This document shows positions 56,598 through 64,000 of a stretch of 64,000 nucleotides of DNA, piece after piece. The notes beneath the pieces were generated by a model. The model made no database searches, had not been told where the DNA came from, and saw nothing but the letters and a program-made list of their open reading frames with translations. This DNA comes from Mesobacillus subterraneus (GTDB lineage Bacteria > Bacillota > Bacilli > Bacillales > Cytobacillaceae). Both the position numbers and the translations under genes were made by a program. Position 1 is the first letter of the stretch. Every line of letters starts with the position of its first letter. Where the stretch lies: NCBI RefSeq assembly GCF_003937825.1, contig NZ_RSFW01000012.1:62001-126000 (forward strand), read 5' to 3'.

Positions 56598-56612
56598 AGC
56601 TCGATTTTTTTG
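56576..56612 (+). terminator. terminator after yqhP
   Basis: ATCGGGCT (56581-56588) with AGCTCGAT (56598-56605, one G-U), flanked by A7 and T7; it spans the yqhP stop. Confidence 0.8.
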
Positions 56613-56654
56613 TTTTCTGATATTGGTCGTGGAAAGAAACGAGAAAATTATTGA

Positions 56655-57539
56655 TCAGTAACACCATGACTTGAAAAACTTCTCGGCATTCTTTTTGCCT
56701 AGCTCGATTAGTTCTAGTTTCTTTTCATCAGACAGCTGGAATTCTGTCGTCAAATGGCCCTCTGTCGGAATAAAAATGATATTTCTCTCATGTTTTCTCG
56801 ATATATACCTGGAGTCGTGGGCATCCTTCATCGTTTCAAATAATGCTTCAAACATATTCAGTGCATTCTTAATCTTGTTGGTTGGCTGCTGTGTCAGGTG
56901 ATGGCTGAGCTTTACGCCTAAAACAGGCCTGACTTTTTTTACATTTTCTTTATCAAACAACCACATCGGAAAATTGCTCAATACTCCGCCATCCACCACG
57001 ATATTGGTGCCAACCCGGTCACGCAATTTTACGGGTTCAAAGAAAAATGGAAGGCTGCAGCTCATTCTTATGGCTCTGGCCACTGGAAATGTCCGCGGAT
57101 CCACCCCATATTTTAGAAGATCATCCGGCAGGATCAACAGCCTTCCGTTGGTCAGGTCAGAGGCAATGATTCTCAACGCATCCGGCGCCAGATCTCCAAA
57201 GGTCCTTAACCCTCTTGCAGCAAGCTTATCAGCGATCCAGCATTCGAGTTCATCCCCTTTATAAAGGCCAAGACGCCAGTACACAAAAAGCCATTTTGTA
57301 AGGGCTGATGGAAAGAACGTTTTCCTTGAATCCAGAAATTTTTTCAGGTCCAGGTCATCTAAAATGGCAGCCATCTCACTGCTTGTATAGCCCGCTGCAA
57401 GCAACCCGGCAATCAAGGAACCCGCACTCGTCCCGGCGACCCTTTTAAAACGGAATCCTCTTTCCTCTACCGCAGCACGGGCGCCTATCAATGCCAATCC
57501 TTTAATTCCTCCGCCAGAAAAAACGCCGTCTATATACAT
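56655..57539 (-). CDS. yqhO: patatin-like phospholipase
   Basis: 294 residues. The Ser-Asp dyad of the patatin family is complete: oxyanion loop SGGGIKG (8-14), nucleophile Ser38 in GTSAG, and the Asp in VVDGGVLSNFPMW. It would cleave acyl chains from phospholipids or similar esters in the cytosol; the real substrate is unknown. ATG 57539 follows GGGAG by eight bases; a GTG three codons earlier overlaps that site. Confidence 0.9.
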   Translation of the reverse strand: MYIDGVFSGGGIKGLALIGARAAVEERGFRFKRVAGTSAGSLIAGLLAAGYTSSEMAAILDDLDLKKFLDSRKTFFPSALTKWLFVYWRLGLYKGDELECWIADKLAARGLRTFGDLAPDALRIIASDLTNGRLLILPDDLLKYGVDPRTFPVARAIRMSCSLPFFFEPVKLRDRVGTNIVVDGGVLSNFPMWLFDKENVKKVRPVLGVKLSHHLTQQPTNKIKNALNMFEALFETMKDAHDSRYISRKHERNIIFIPTEGHLTTEFQLSDEKKLELIELGKKNAEKFFKSWCY

Positions 57540-57630
57540 TAGAGCCACTCCCGTCGATGTAGTTCCATCTTTACATCTTTAAGCGCTCCATTTGCAAAAT
57601 AGTACGGCGTACAAGGTTAAAAATTATGTT

Positions 57631-58656
57631 TTATGTGAAATACTGAATTTCTGCTTGAGGGAAAAAGGAGTGGATATATCCGCGGATCGTTTCCTCCAGG
57701 TCTTTCGCCTCATCCGTTTGGTAAACATATTTACCGATCCCATAGCGTCCCCATTTATATTTCCGCTTTTCTTCATCCATTTCAAGCTTTGATTTAGGAT
57801 ATCTTTTTTGAATGACATTTTTTGCAGGCTTGGTGAAGCGGTGCTGTATGAGCTCAAAGCTCAAACCTCTTAGGTTCACACCTTCCAGAGAGTGGCTTAA
57901 TCTCTCGAACAGCTCATAATAGCCCTCTTTCCAGCCTTCATGGATATAGATCGGTGCAACGATGAACCCAAGCGGATACCCTGCTCCCGCAACCTTCCTT
58001 GCTGCTTCAAGGCGTTCATCGAAGGAGGAGGTGCCAGGCTCGAAGTTTTTGATGACATATCTGGCATTGACGCTGAAGCGGAATCTTGTTCGCCCATTGT
58101 GTTTGGCATCAAGCAGATGATCAACATGATGGTATTTAGTCACAAAACGCAATTGCCCGAAGTCAGACTCCCCGAAGAATTCAATCGTCTTCTTCAATGC
58201 ATGTGTCAGGTGATCGATCCCTACAATGTCCGATGTACATGCCGCTTCAAACCGGGTGATTTCAGGCTTACGTTCATCCATATATTTTTGCGCCTGCTCG
58301 AAGATTTCATCGAGGTTGACATAGGTGCGGATATACGGCTTGCTTCCCAATGTGGTTTGAAGATAACAGTAATGGCAATGCCCCATACATCCTGTGGCGA
58401 GCGGAATGGCGTACTCAGCGGAAGGTTTTGATGTATCGAACTTCAGTGTCCTTCTCACACCGACGACAAGAGTGGATTTCGCATTCCGGTATTGCTGCAA
58501 TTCATTCTCGCCAGGAATTCCGCGAACCTGATTATGTGAAGTGGTCTCCCTGATTTCAAGCCCCATCTTCTCGAATTTGTCCTTCAATTCACGTCCAAGC
58601 GGGTACTCCAGTGCCTGGGGTTCAATGTAGACCAGCTGTGGTTCAAAAGCTTTCAT
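57631..58656 (-). CDS. splB: spore photoproduct lyase
   Basis: Radical SAM enzyme of 341 residues that repairs the spore thymine dimer during germination. Cys90, Cys94 and Cys97 in GCMGHCHYC bind the iron-sulfur cluster, and Cys140 in FEAACTSDIVGID matches the conserved hydrogen-donor Cys. Start ATG 58656 lies seven bases after GAGG; an ATG two codons earlier is too close to that site. No splA is adjacent. Confidence 0.95.
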   Translation of the reverse strand: MKAFEPQLVYIEPQALEYPLGRELKDKFEKMGLEIRETTSHNQVRGIPGENELQQYRNAKSTLVVGVRRTLKFDTSKPSAEYAIPLATGCMGHCHYCYLQTTLGSKPYIRTYVNLDEIFEQAQKYMDERKPEITRFEAACTSDIVGIDHLTHALKKTIEFFGESDFGQLRFVTKYHHVDHLLDAKHNGRTRFRFSVNARYVIKNFEPGTSSFDERLEAARKVAGAGYPLGFIVAPIYIHEGWKEGYYELFERLSHSLEGVNLRGLSFELIQHRFTKPAKNVIQKRYPKSKLEMDEEKRKYKWGRYGIGKYVYQTDEAKDLEETIRGYIHSFFPQAEIQYFT

Positions 58657-58709
58657 AGTCATACCTCATTTCTATCCATAAATCGATATTGTTATTATGG
58701 ACAGAAATA

Positions 58710-58743
58710 TGAAAAGAGGATGGAAAAAATATTTCCATCCTCA
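58710..58743 (-). terminator. terminator after nrdJ
   Basis: GAGGATGGAAA (58716-58726) with 58732-58742, followed on the minus strand by TTTTC. Eight bases after the nrdJ stop. Confidence 0.8.
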
Positions 58744-58751
58744 AGCAAAAA

Positions 58752-61310
58752 TTATAGGCCGCACTTTAATTGTGCATTACAGTTTGTACAAGTATTGCAT
58801 CCGCCGATTTCCTTGACTTCGCCTTTTCGGCAGACTGGGCATGTGTTTCCGACTCCGGAGCCGATTGTGACGTTCGTTGAACGCAATTCGTTGATTGTAT
58901 CGACGAGAACAACATGCTGTTTTTGCTTTTCTTTCTTATCGATTTCTTCTTCCATCGTGTTCTCTTCGGCTTTAAGAGTCAATACTTGAGAATCACGTGA
59001 ACCGTCGACATAAACGGTGCCGCCCTTCGCTCCGCCTTTGTACAGTCGCTCATATACTTTTTCAACCTGTTCGACGCTGTAACCCTTCGGTGCGTTGACG
59101 GTCTTACTGATCGAACTGTCAATCCAGCGCTGGATGACGCATTGTACATCCGCATGCGCTTCAGGAGCCAGTTCCATTGCAGATACGAACCAGTTTGGCA
59201 GGTTTTCAGGATCTGCATCCGGATTGCGGTCAAGATATTCCTGAACGATATCAGCCTTCACTTCGATGAACTTGCCAAGACGGCCGCTTCGGAAGTAAGA
59301 GAAGGAGAAATAAGGTTCAAGGCCAGTTGAGACGCCAACCATTGTTCCAGTAGATCCTGTTGGAGCAACCGTTAGCAAGTGTGAGTTGCGAATCCCATTT
59401 TCAAGGATCGATTCGCGGATATCTTCAGGCATTTTCTTCATGAAGCCTGTGTTCATGAATGCCTTGCGAAGCCTGTTGGTTTCTTCATCTGTTCCACCTT
59501 GGAGGAACGGGAAGCTTCCTTTTTCCTTCGCCAGTTCAACAGAGGCGCGGTATGCGGAAGTGGCAATGGTTTCGAAAACCTTATCGACAAGCTGGTTTCC
59601 TTCTTCAGAACCGTACTCAGTTTCACAGTAGATCAGCAAATCATGAAGTCCCATTACCCCAAGACCGACACGGCGCTCGCCAAGGGCTTGTCTCTTATTA
59701 TCTTCAAGGAAATATGGTGTCGCATCGATAACATTGTCCTGCATGCGGACGCCAACTTCAACCGTACGTTTTAGTTTTTCAAAGTTCACGGTCTTTGTTT
59801 CTTTGTCCGCCATCTCAGCAAGGTTAACCGCCGCGAGGTTGCAGACAGAATTGGGTGCGAGAGGTTGTTCCCCACACGGATTCGTCGCTACAACCTTCTG
59901 TCCATATGCCTGTGCGTTTGTCATGTCATTGGCATTATCGATAAAGAAGATGCCTGGTTCTGCTGAGTATGTCGCACAGATGTTGATTAGGTTCCATAAT
60001 TCTTTCGCCTTGATTTTTCTATAGGTACGCACTTTATATCCGAGCTTTTCCCACTCGCGGACGTCCCCGATCTTATGCCATTCTTCGTTGTAAACCTTCA
60101 TTGTCTCAGCATCATAGGTCTCAACATCCGGGAAGCGAAGTTCATAATCTGCATCGTTTTCGACTGCGTCCATGAAATCCTTTGTCAGAGTGACTGAAAT
60201 ATTTGCGCCTGTGAGGAATTCTGAGTTATGAACAGTATAAGTTCCGCCTGTTGCAAGTTTTTCTTCAGCCGCTTTGATTATATCAGCGCTGAATCCACCA
60301 TAACCCGGGATGCTCTTATAGTTAACGATTCCCTGGTACATTGCTTCTTCCTGCAATGTAAGTGGTGTGAATTTTAATTTTTCCTTCGCCATTTTCTTGA
60401 TTGACTCATCATTTGTGTTTTCAATCAGGAAGCGAAGAATCCTTGGATTTTGCATTTTAGAAATGATGAATTCGACAATGTCAGGATGCCAGTCCGAAAG
60501 CATGATCATTTGTGCACCACGTCTTGACCCGCCTTGCTCAACCAGATGGGTAAGCTTGGCGATGTCATCCAGCCATGAGACCGAACCAGATGATTTTCCG
60601 TTTACGCCCCTTGCCAATGTGTTGCGAGGTCTTAGCGTAGAACCATTCGTTCCTACCCCGCCTCCGCGGCTCATGATTTCCATGACCTGCTTGCGGTGTT
60701 CTGAAATGCCTTCGCGTGAGTCTTTAACGAATGGCATGACATAGCAATTGAAATAAGTAACATCTGTTTCCGCACCAGCTCCATACAGTACACGGCCGGC
60801 AGGAATGAAGTTCAGTGAAACGAGTTCATGGTAAAACTTCTCGAACCATTCCTGGCGCTTTTCTTCTGTTTTTTCCACTGCTGCCAGACCTGTCGCATTC
60901 CTCTTGGCGATTTGCTCGTAGAATACTTCAAGCGGCTTTTCAATTACATCAAGGGACCTTCTGATCACTCCGGTAGCCGATTCTTCCGGATCATCCAAAA
61001 CGCCGCGGAATTCTTCGTCCACCAGTACCTTTGCCGTTTTGCTCTCCCAATCAATATCTTGTATGAACCCAAGGCCGCGGGCTGGGAACTTTGGATCCTC
61101 TTTGATGGTAAGTACGACGAAATCCCCATTTGATAGAGTGATTTTTTCAGTGTCTTTAAACGTATAGCGATCCAGCATGACCAATCGTGAAACGCCTTTG
61201 TGTGTAAGTTTCATATCAGGTGTAATAGGGTAAACCTGCGGGAACAGCTTAATATCCTTGTTCAGGCTCTCTACATTCAGGCTCATTTTTTGTCTAAAAG
61301 TAACAGACAT
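58752..61310 (-). CDS. nrdJ: vitamin B12-dependent (class II) ribonucleotide reductase
   Basis: Makes deoxyribonucleotides with adenosylcobalamin and without oxygen. 852 residues in one chain. The ten-stranded barrel has the catalytic loop ATNPCGEQPLAPNSVCNLAAVNL; the finger-loop and phosphate site ATVAPTGSTGT-like stretch reads TVAPTGSTGTMVGVSTG. The C-terminus carries a zinc-ribbon-like CPVCRKGEV ... CNTCTNCNAQLKCG with the redox Cys pair. AAGGAG lies eight bases before ATG 61310. Two NrdR boxes upstream put it under NrdR control. Confidence 0.95.
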   Translation of the reverse strand: MSVTFRQKMSLNVESLNKDIKLFPQVYPITPDMKLTHKGVSRLVMLDRYTFKDTEKITLSNGDFVVLTIKEDPKFPARGLGFIQDIDWESKTAKVLVDEEFRGVLDDPEESATGVIRRSLDVIEKPLEVFYEQIAKRNATGLAAVEKTEEKRQEWFEKFYHELVSLNFIPAGRVLYGAGAETDVTYFNCYVMPFVKDSREGISEHRKQVMEIMSRGGGVGTNGSTLRPRNTLARGVNGKSSGSVSWLDDIAKLTHLVEQGGSRRGAQMIMLSDWHPDIVEFIISKMQNPRILRFLIENTNDESIKKMAKEKLKFTPLTLQEEAMYQGIVNYKSIPGYGGFSADIIKAAEEKLATGGTYTVHNSEFLTGANISVTLTKDFMDAVENDADYELRFPDVETYDAETMKVYNEEWHKIGDVREWEKLGYKVRTYRKIKAKELWNLINICATYSAEPGIFFIDNANDMTNAQAYGQKVVATNPCGEQPLAPNSVCNLAAVNLAEMADKETKTVNFEKLKRTVEVGVRMQDNVIDATPYFLEDNKRQALGERRVGLGVMGLHDLLIYCETEYGSEEGNQLVDKVFETIATSAYRASVELAKEKGSFPFLQGGTDEETNRLRKAFMNTGFMKKMPEDIRESILENGIRNSHLLTVAPTGSTGTMVGVSTGLEPYFSFSYFRSGRLGKFIEVKADIVQEYLDRNPDADPENLPNWFVSAMELAPEAHADVQCVIQRWIDSSISKTVNAPKGYSVEQVEKVYERLYKGGAKGGTVYVDGSRDSQVLTLKAEENTMEEEIDKKEKQKQHVVLVDTINELRSTNVTIGSGVGNTCPVCRKGEVKEIGGCNTCTNCNAQLKCGL

Positions 61311-61421
61311 TTCTACAACTCCTTCAAAGGTTTTAATTCTATATTTGTGTAATGACTAGAAGTATGTAATTCTAGCTGCTTTTCTTGAATTACCCTTACG
61401 TTATCATAACGAAACACCAAA

Positions 61422-61437
61422 AATCAATATATAGTGT
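61422..61437. promoter_or_regulatory. NrdR box, proximal
   Basis: AATCAATATATAGTGT fits the NrdR pattern acaCwAtATaTwGtgt at 14 of 16 positions and overlaps the likely nrdJ promoter. Confidence 0.8.
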
Positions 61438-61454
61438 AGTTTAAATTTTCGACA

Positions 61455-61470
61455 ACACTATATATGGTGT
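61455..61470. promoter_or_regulatory. NrdR box, distal
   Basis: ACACTATATATGGTGT fits the pattern at 15 of 16. It starts 33 bases from the first box, near three helical turns, the usual arrangement for NrdR pairs. Confidence 0.85.
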
Positions 61471-61633
61471 TTAGGTCAAATGACAAGCATTTTGTCAAAC
61501 ATGAAATCTATCAAAAAAGAGAGATAAAAAGAGAGAAAGTCAGAATTCCCCCAGTAAATGATAAAAATCAACAAATTTCGAGGGTTGCACTTTTTAAAAT
61601 CTGTCCGACTCCTAGAAAATACTGGATAAAAGC

Positions 61634-61662
61634 AAAAAAAGCGGTTTTCCGCTTTTTTTATC
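61634..61662. terminator. terminator after lipM
   Basis: Long stem AAAAAAAGCGG with CCGCTTTTTTT around TTTT, usable in both directions; it overlaps the lipM stop region. Confidence 0.85.
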
Positions 61663-62494
61663 TTTTAAAATTCCACTCATCCGATTCGTATTTATCCTTT
61701 GCCAGTTTATTGACATAGTCAAGCTCTTCAGGACTTAATGAATAAGGCTCCAAAATAATTCCTAATCCATTTTCAAAGCCAGATCTGAAAGCTTCCTTCG
61801 CTTCATCAAGGCTAATCGTCCGGCTGCTGATTTCGTTGATCGCAACAGCTTTTGTCTTGAAAGCTTTTTGCATCCGTTCCTTAACACGATCATTTGGATA
61901 TTTAAACAAGCTGAAAAGTTTGTCCTCATCCAAATCCAGGAGGATTGAACCGTGCTGGAGGATGACCCCTTTTTGCCTTGTCTGGGCACTGCCGGCGACT
62001 TTGCGACCCTCTACTACCAGCTCGTACCAGCTGGGGGCATCAAAACAAACAGCAGATCGCGGGTGCTTAAGCGCCTCTTTTTCGGCAGAGGTTTTTGGCA
62101 CAGCGAAATAAGCCTCCAGCCCAAGTTTCTGGAATCCTTGTAAAATCCCCTCTGAGATGACACGATACGCTTCAGTAACTGTTTTTGGCATATCAGGATG
62201 TTCTTCGGTTACAATGACACTGTATGTAAGCTCATGTTCATGCAGGACACCCCTGCCTCCAGTCGGCCTTCGAACAAAACCAAGACCATATTGGCTGACT
62301 GCCTCCATGTCAATCTCGCGCTCGATATTTTGGAAGTATCCGACGGACAGTGATGGCGGGTTCCAACCGTAAAAGCGGATTACCGGAGGAATTTTGCCTT
62401 CACCATGCCATTCCAGCAGGGCTTCATCCAGCGCCATATTGAAAGATGGTGAGTTCTCTCCGGAATCAATGAATCTCCATACCTCTTTTTCCAT
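61658..62494 (-). CDS. lipM: octanoyltransferase LipM
   Basis: Transfers octanoyl from acyl carrier protein to GcvH, the first step of lipoate synthesis. 278 residues of the LipM/LplA fold: [18 protein letters not shown] binds the acyl group and Cys150 in AVCFDAPS is the catalytic residue at the expected place. GTAATGG precedes ATG 62494 with a weak ribosome site. The bkdB E2 and the gcvPB gene in this window belong to lipoylated complexes it serves. Confidence 0.94.
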   Translation of the reverse strand: MEKEVWRFIDSGENSPSFNMALDEALLEWHGEGKIPPVIRFYGWNPPSLSVGYFQNIEREIDMEAVSQYGLGFVRRPTGGRGVLHEHELTYSVIVTEEHPDMPKTVTEAYRVISEGILQGFQKLGLEAYFAVPKTSAEKEALKHPRSAVCFDAPSWYELVVEGRKVAGSAQTRQKGVILQHGSILLDLDEDKLFSLFKYPNDRVKERMQKAFKTKAVAINEISSRTISLDEAKEAFRSGFENGLGIILEPYSLSPEELDYVNKLAKDKYESDEWNFKR

Positions 62495-62599
62495 ACCATT
62501 ACCCCATTTTAAATAGTTTGCAGTGAAGATTTTTTTAGTCTAACAAAATATGTTTCAAAAGCAAAGCAGCTTGTTTCGAAAGAAATTTGATAAATTCCT

Positions 62600-62628
62600 T
62601 TGCTCTCAGGTGAGAAGGCTTATATAAT
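62600..62628 (+). promoter_or_regulatory. sigma-A promoter of yqhL
   Basis: TTGCTC (62600-62605), 17 bases, perfect TATAAT (62623-62628), 40 bases upstream of the start. Confidence 0.7.
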
Positions 62629-62667
62629 TATAAGTGGCTCAGCTAAGCTTGAAAGGAGAAATATGTT

Positions 62668-63048
62668 TTGGATACACTTATTTTTTTAATTGTACTTACG
62701 GCGGCAATCCTTCTCTACTCCGTCTACCAGTATTTCCGTCAGAAGAAAATCGTCAAGACGTTAACGGAGGAAGAGTTTAAAAGCGGATACCGTAAAGCAC
62801 AGCTGATTGATGTGCGCGAACCGAACGAATTTGCCGGCGGACACATCCTTGGCGCAAGAAACATCCCGCTTACCCAGCTTAAGGCACGCTTGAAGGAAAT
62901 CAGACCGGACAAGCCCGTCTACCTCTATTGCCAAAGCGGCTCCCGCAGCGGCCGTGCTGCACAGATGCTTTACAAGAAGGGCTATAAGGATCTTTCCCAC
63001 CTGCAAGGCGGTTTCAAAAAATGGGGCGGCAAAATCAAAGCGAAATAA
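62668..63048 (+). CDS. yqhL: membrane-anchored rhodanese YqhL
   Basis: 126 residues: an N-terminal membrane segment (about 3-21) and a cytosolic rhodanese domain with LIDVREPNEFAGGHILGA and the active-site loop YCQSGSRS holding Cys88. Start TTG 62668 lies nine bases after AAAGGAG; the nearby ATG at 62663 is out of frame. Thiosulfate or another sulfur donor is the likely substrate, by family. Confidence 0.9.
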   Translation: MDTLIFLIVLTAAILLYSVYQYFRQKKIVKTLTEEEFKSGYRKAQLIDVREPNEFAGGHILGARNIPLTQLKARLKEIRPDKPVYLYCQSGSRSGRAAQMLYKKGYKDLSHLQGGFKKWGGKIKAK

Positions 63049-63065
63049 ACGATATTTCCATAAAA

Positions 63066-63095
63066 TCACCCCTCAGCGGTAAAGCTGGGGGGTTT
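63066..63095 (+). terminator. terminator after yqhL
   Basis: CCCCTCAGC (63069-63077) with GCTGGGGGG (63084-63092, one G-U), then TTTAACAATGTTT, a weak T tract. Confidence 0.65.
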
Positions 63096-63112
63096 AACAA
63101 TGTTTCCGATTT

Positions 63113-63685
63113 CTATAGAGATTCTTCTTCATCAGCTGCAGATCTCCTCGCAGAGAAAATAGCACTTCCCCATACTGTAATTCCTGACAGGAACACCATT
63201 AAATATATGTTGAAGAAGATGGTGTTTGTATACTGATTCAACCATGGAAAACGATAGATCCTGGATTCTGGCTCATCTGGTCCTCCTCCCAGCATTGAAA
63301 TAAGTTCAGAGCTATCAGACCAGATCCTGGAAAGCGAATAAAGGATGATAAGGGGCAATATAAGAGAAACCAGCAGCTTCACTCTGCCATTCATCACATC
63401 CTTGAAAAAGAAAAATAATGCAGTCAAATAGATGGTGAGAACCATGAAAAAAGGGATAATCAGAAGGAGCGCCGGGTTCCCGTTCCCTGATACGACATGA
63501 GGTTCAATTGTCAGAAGATCAATTCCTGCAATCAATACCAGACATAATAATGCCAGACCGACCAAAGCTGCCAGTTTTTTAGCTGTAATGACTTCCTTAC
63601 TCATAAAAAAAGACAATAGATAGCGAAACGGCTTAATGAGTACAAAAAAAATAAGGACAATGAGAAACACGAGTAAAAAATCCAT
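63113..63685 (-). CDS. membrane protein of unknown function
   Basis: 190 residues with five likely membrane segments (about 2-20, 36-58, 73-94, 102-121, 155-175). A hydrophilic loop GGGPDEPESRIYRFPW lies before the last segment and an acidic DEEESL ends the protein. I do not recognise a family. An AGGAGG ribosome site precedes ATG 63685. It converges with yqhL and is the only minus-strand gene before the gcvPB end, with its own 130-base upstream region. Confidence 0.7.
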   Translation of the reverse strand: MDFLLVFLIVLIFFVLIKPFRYLLSFFMSKEVITAKKLAALVGLALLCLVLIAGIDLLTIEPHVVSGNGNPALLLIIPFFMVLTIYLTALFFFFKDVMNGRVKLLVSLILPLIILYSLSRIWSDSSELISMLGGGPDEPESRIYRFPWLNQYTNTIFFNIYLMVFLSGITVWGSAIFSARRSAADEEESL

Positions 63686-63828
63686 TTTCGTTCCTCCTAT
63701 AGCATCATAAAAAAACTCTATCCCTACTATTCTCTCTATAAATTTCCGTTTCCTTCTTCATTTTGCCTCCTGCTGTTATTTTTTTCTTCCACCAGAGTTT
63801 TTGTATTTAGACGGGACAGACCATTTTG

Positions 63829-63862
63829 AACAAAAAACCCTGCCTATATCGGCAGGGCTAAT
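63829..63862 (-). terminator. terminator after gcvPB
   Basis: CCCTGCC (63838-63844) with GGCAGGG (63851-63857), followed by TTTTTTG on the minus strand. Confidence 0.88.
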
Positions 63863-63869
63863 AAAAAAT

Positions 63870-64000
63870 CTATTCAGCTTTTTGGTAACGCAGGATTGGC
63901 TTTCTTGCCGCTGTAGTTTCATCCAGACGGCCAACCACTGTGGAGTGCGGCGCTTCCTGGACGACTTCCGGATTTTCTTCCGCTTCTTTTGCGATTTGGA
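63870..64000 (-). CDS. gcvPB: glycine decarboxylase subunit 2, C-terminal end only
   Basis: The last 42 codons of a gene entering from the right edge. The translated tail reads [20 protein letters not shown] followed by [14 protein letters not shown], then ends at a TAG (63870-63872). This matches the C-terminus of the PLP-binding P-protein subunit 2 of the glycine cleavage system as I know it from Bacillus. Its neighbour lipM makes the lipoyl groups this complex uses. Only a fragment is seen, so the call rests on the tail and gene order. Confidence 0.8.
   Translation of the reverse strand, partial: QIAKEAEENPEVVQEAPHSTVVGRLDETTAARKPILRYQKAE

Noticed and set aside
1-64000. tRNA, rRNA, CRISPR array, prophage or insertion sequence
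   Set aside because: No cloverleaf, no regular repeat-spacer pattern, and no transposase, integrase or phage structural genes were found on either strand.

Overview
The window is chromosomal DNA of an aerobic, motile, endospore-forming member of the Bacillaceae. The evidence is the complete spoIIIA operon, spo0A, spoIVB and splB; gene order close to what I recall of the Bacillus subtilis yqj-yqi-yqh segment; strong AAGGAGG-type ribosome sites with many GTG and TTG starts; and Bacillus-type sigma factor and regulator sites. I see no rRNA, tRNA, CRISPR, prophage or insertion sequence. Most genes lie on the minus strand.

Layout from left to right. 1-5025: the near-complete DNA polymerase IV gene, a chemoreceptor and a CheW-type adaptor, each of the last two with a sigma-D-like promoter, then an M20 peptidase. 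5100-7066: acyl-CoA carboxyltransferase and methylmalonyl-CoA epimerase, the latter frameshifted in a run of eight G. 7518-8175: the 31-residue Prli42-like membrane peptide and an L,D-transpeptidase. 8202-11602: yqjA and the artPQM amino-acid ABC transporter, where a one-base insertion falsely fuses artM to yqjA. 11960-12397: a bacilliredoxin. 12623-17875: methylmalonyl-CoA mutase (two subunits) and its MeaB GTPase chaperone. 18067-28505: the branched-chain keto acid operon ptb-bcd-buk-lpdV-bkdAA-bkdAB-bkdB behind a textbook sigma-54 promoter, with its activator bkdR. 28748-30168: small genes and a glycerophosphodiesterase. 30214-44601: spo0A, spoIVB, recN, argR, tlyA, dxs, ispA, xseB, xseA, folD, nusB, yqhY, accC and accB. 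44810-46291: a second chemoreceptor. 46321-51460: spoIIIAA to spoIIIAH. 51665-63048: small and accessory genes, efp, papA, aroQ, yqhR, yqhP, yqhO, splB, the B12-dependent ribonucleotide reductase nrdJ with two NrdR boxes, lipM and yqhL. 63113-64000: a membrane protein and the end of gcvPB.

How the genes fit together. Bcd deaminates Leu, Ile and Val; Bkd with LpdV turns the keto acids into acyl-CoAs; Ptb and Buk can convert these to acyl phosphate and ATP. The propionyl- and methylmalonyl-CoA that arise from Val and Ile are handled by the carboxyltransferase, epimerase and mutase-MeaB set in the same 28 kb. Mutase and NrdJ both need cobalamin, so two B12 enzymes lie within the window. A second block drives sporulation from the master regulator (spo0A) through the intercompartment signal (spoIVB) to the mother-cell channel (spoIIIA). 

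The strongest points for a second look are the two single-base frameshifts in homopolymer runs (possible assembly errors), an apparent ATT start for spoIIIAD, a near-perfect FapR operator in front of accB, the NrdR box pair, the sigma-54 promoter with a matching upstream palindrome, and several unexplained inverted repeats. I did not find a clearly new multi-gene system.
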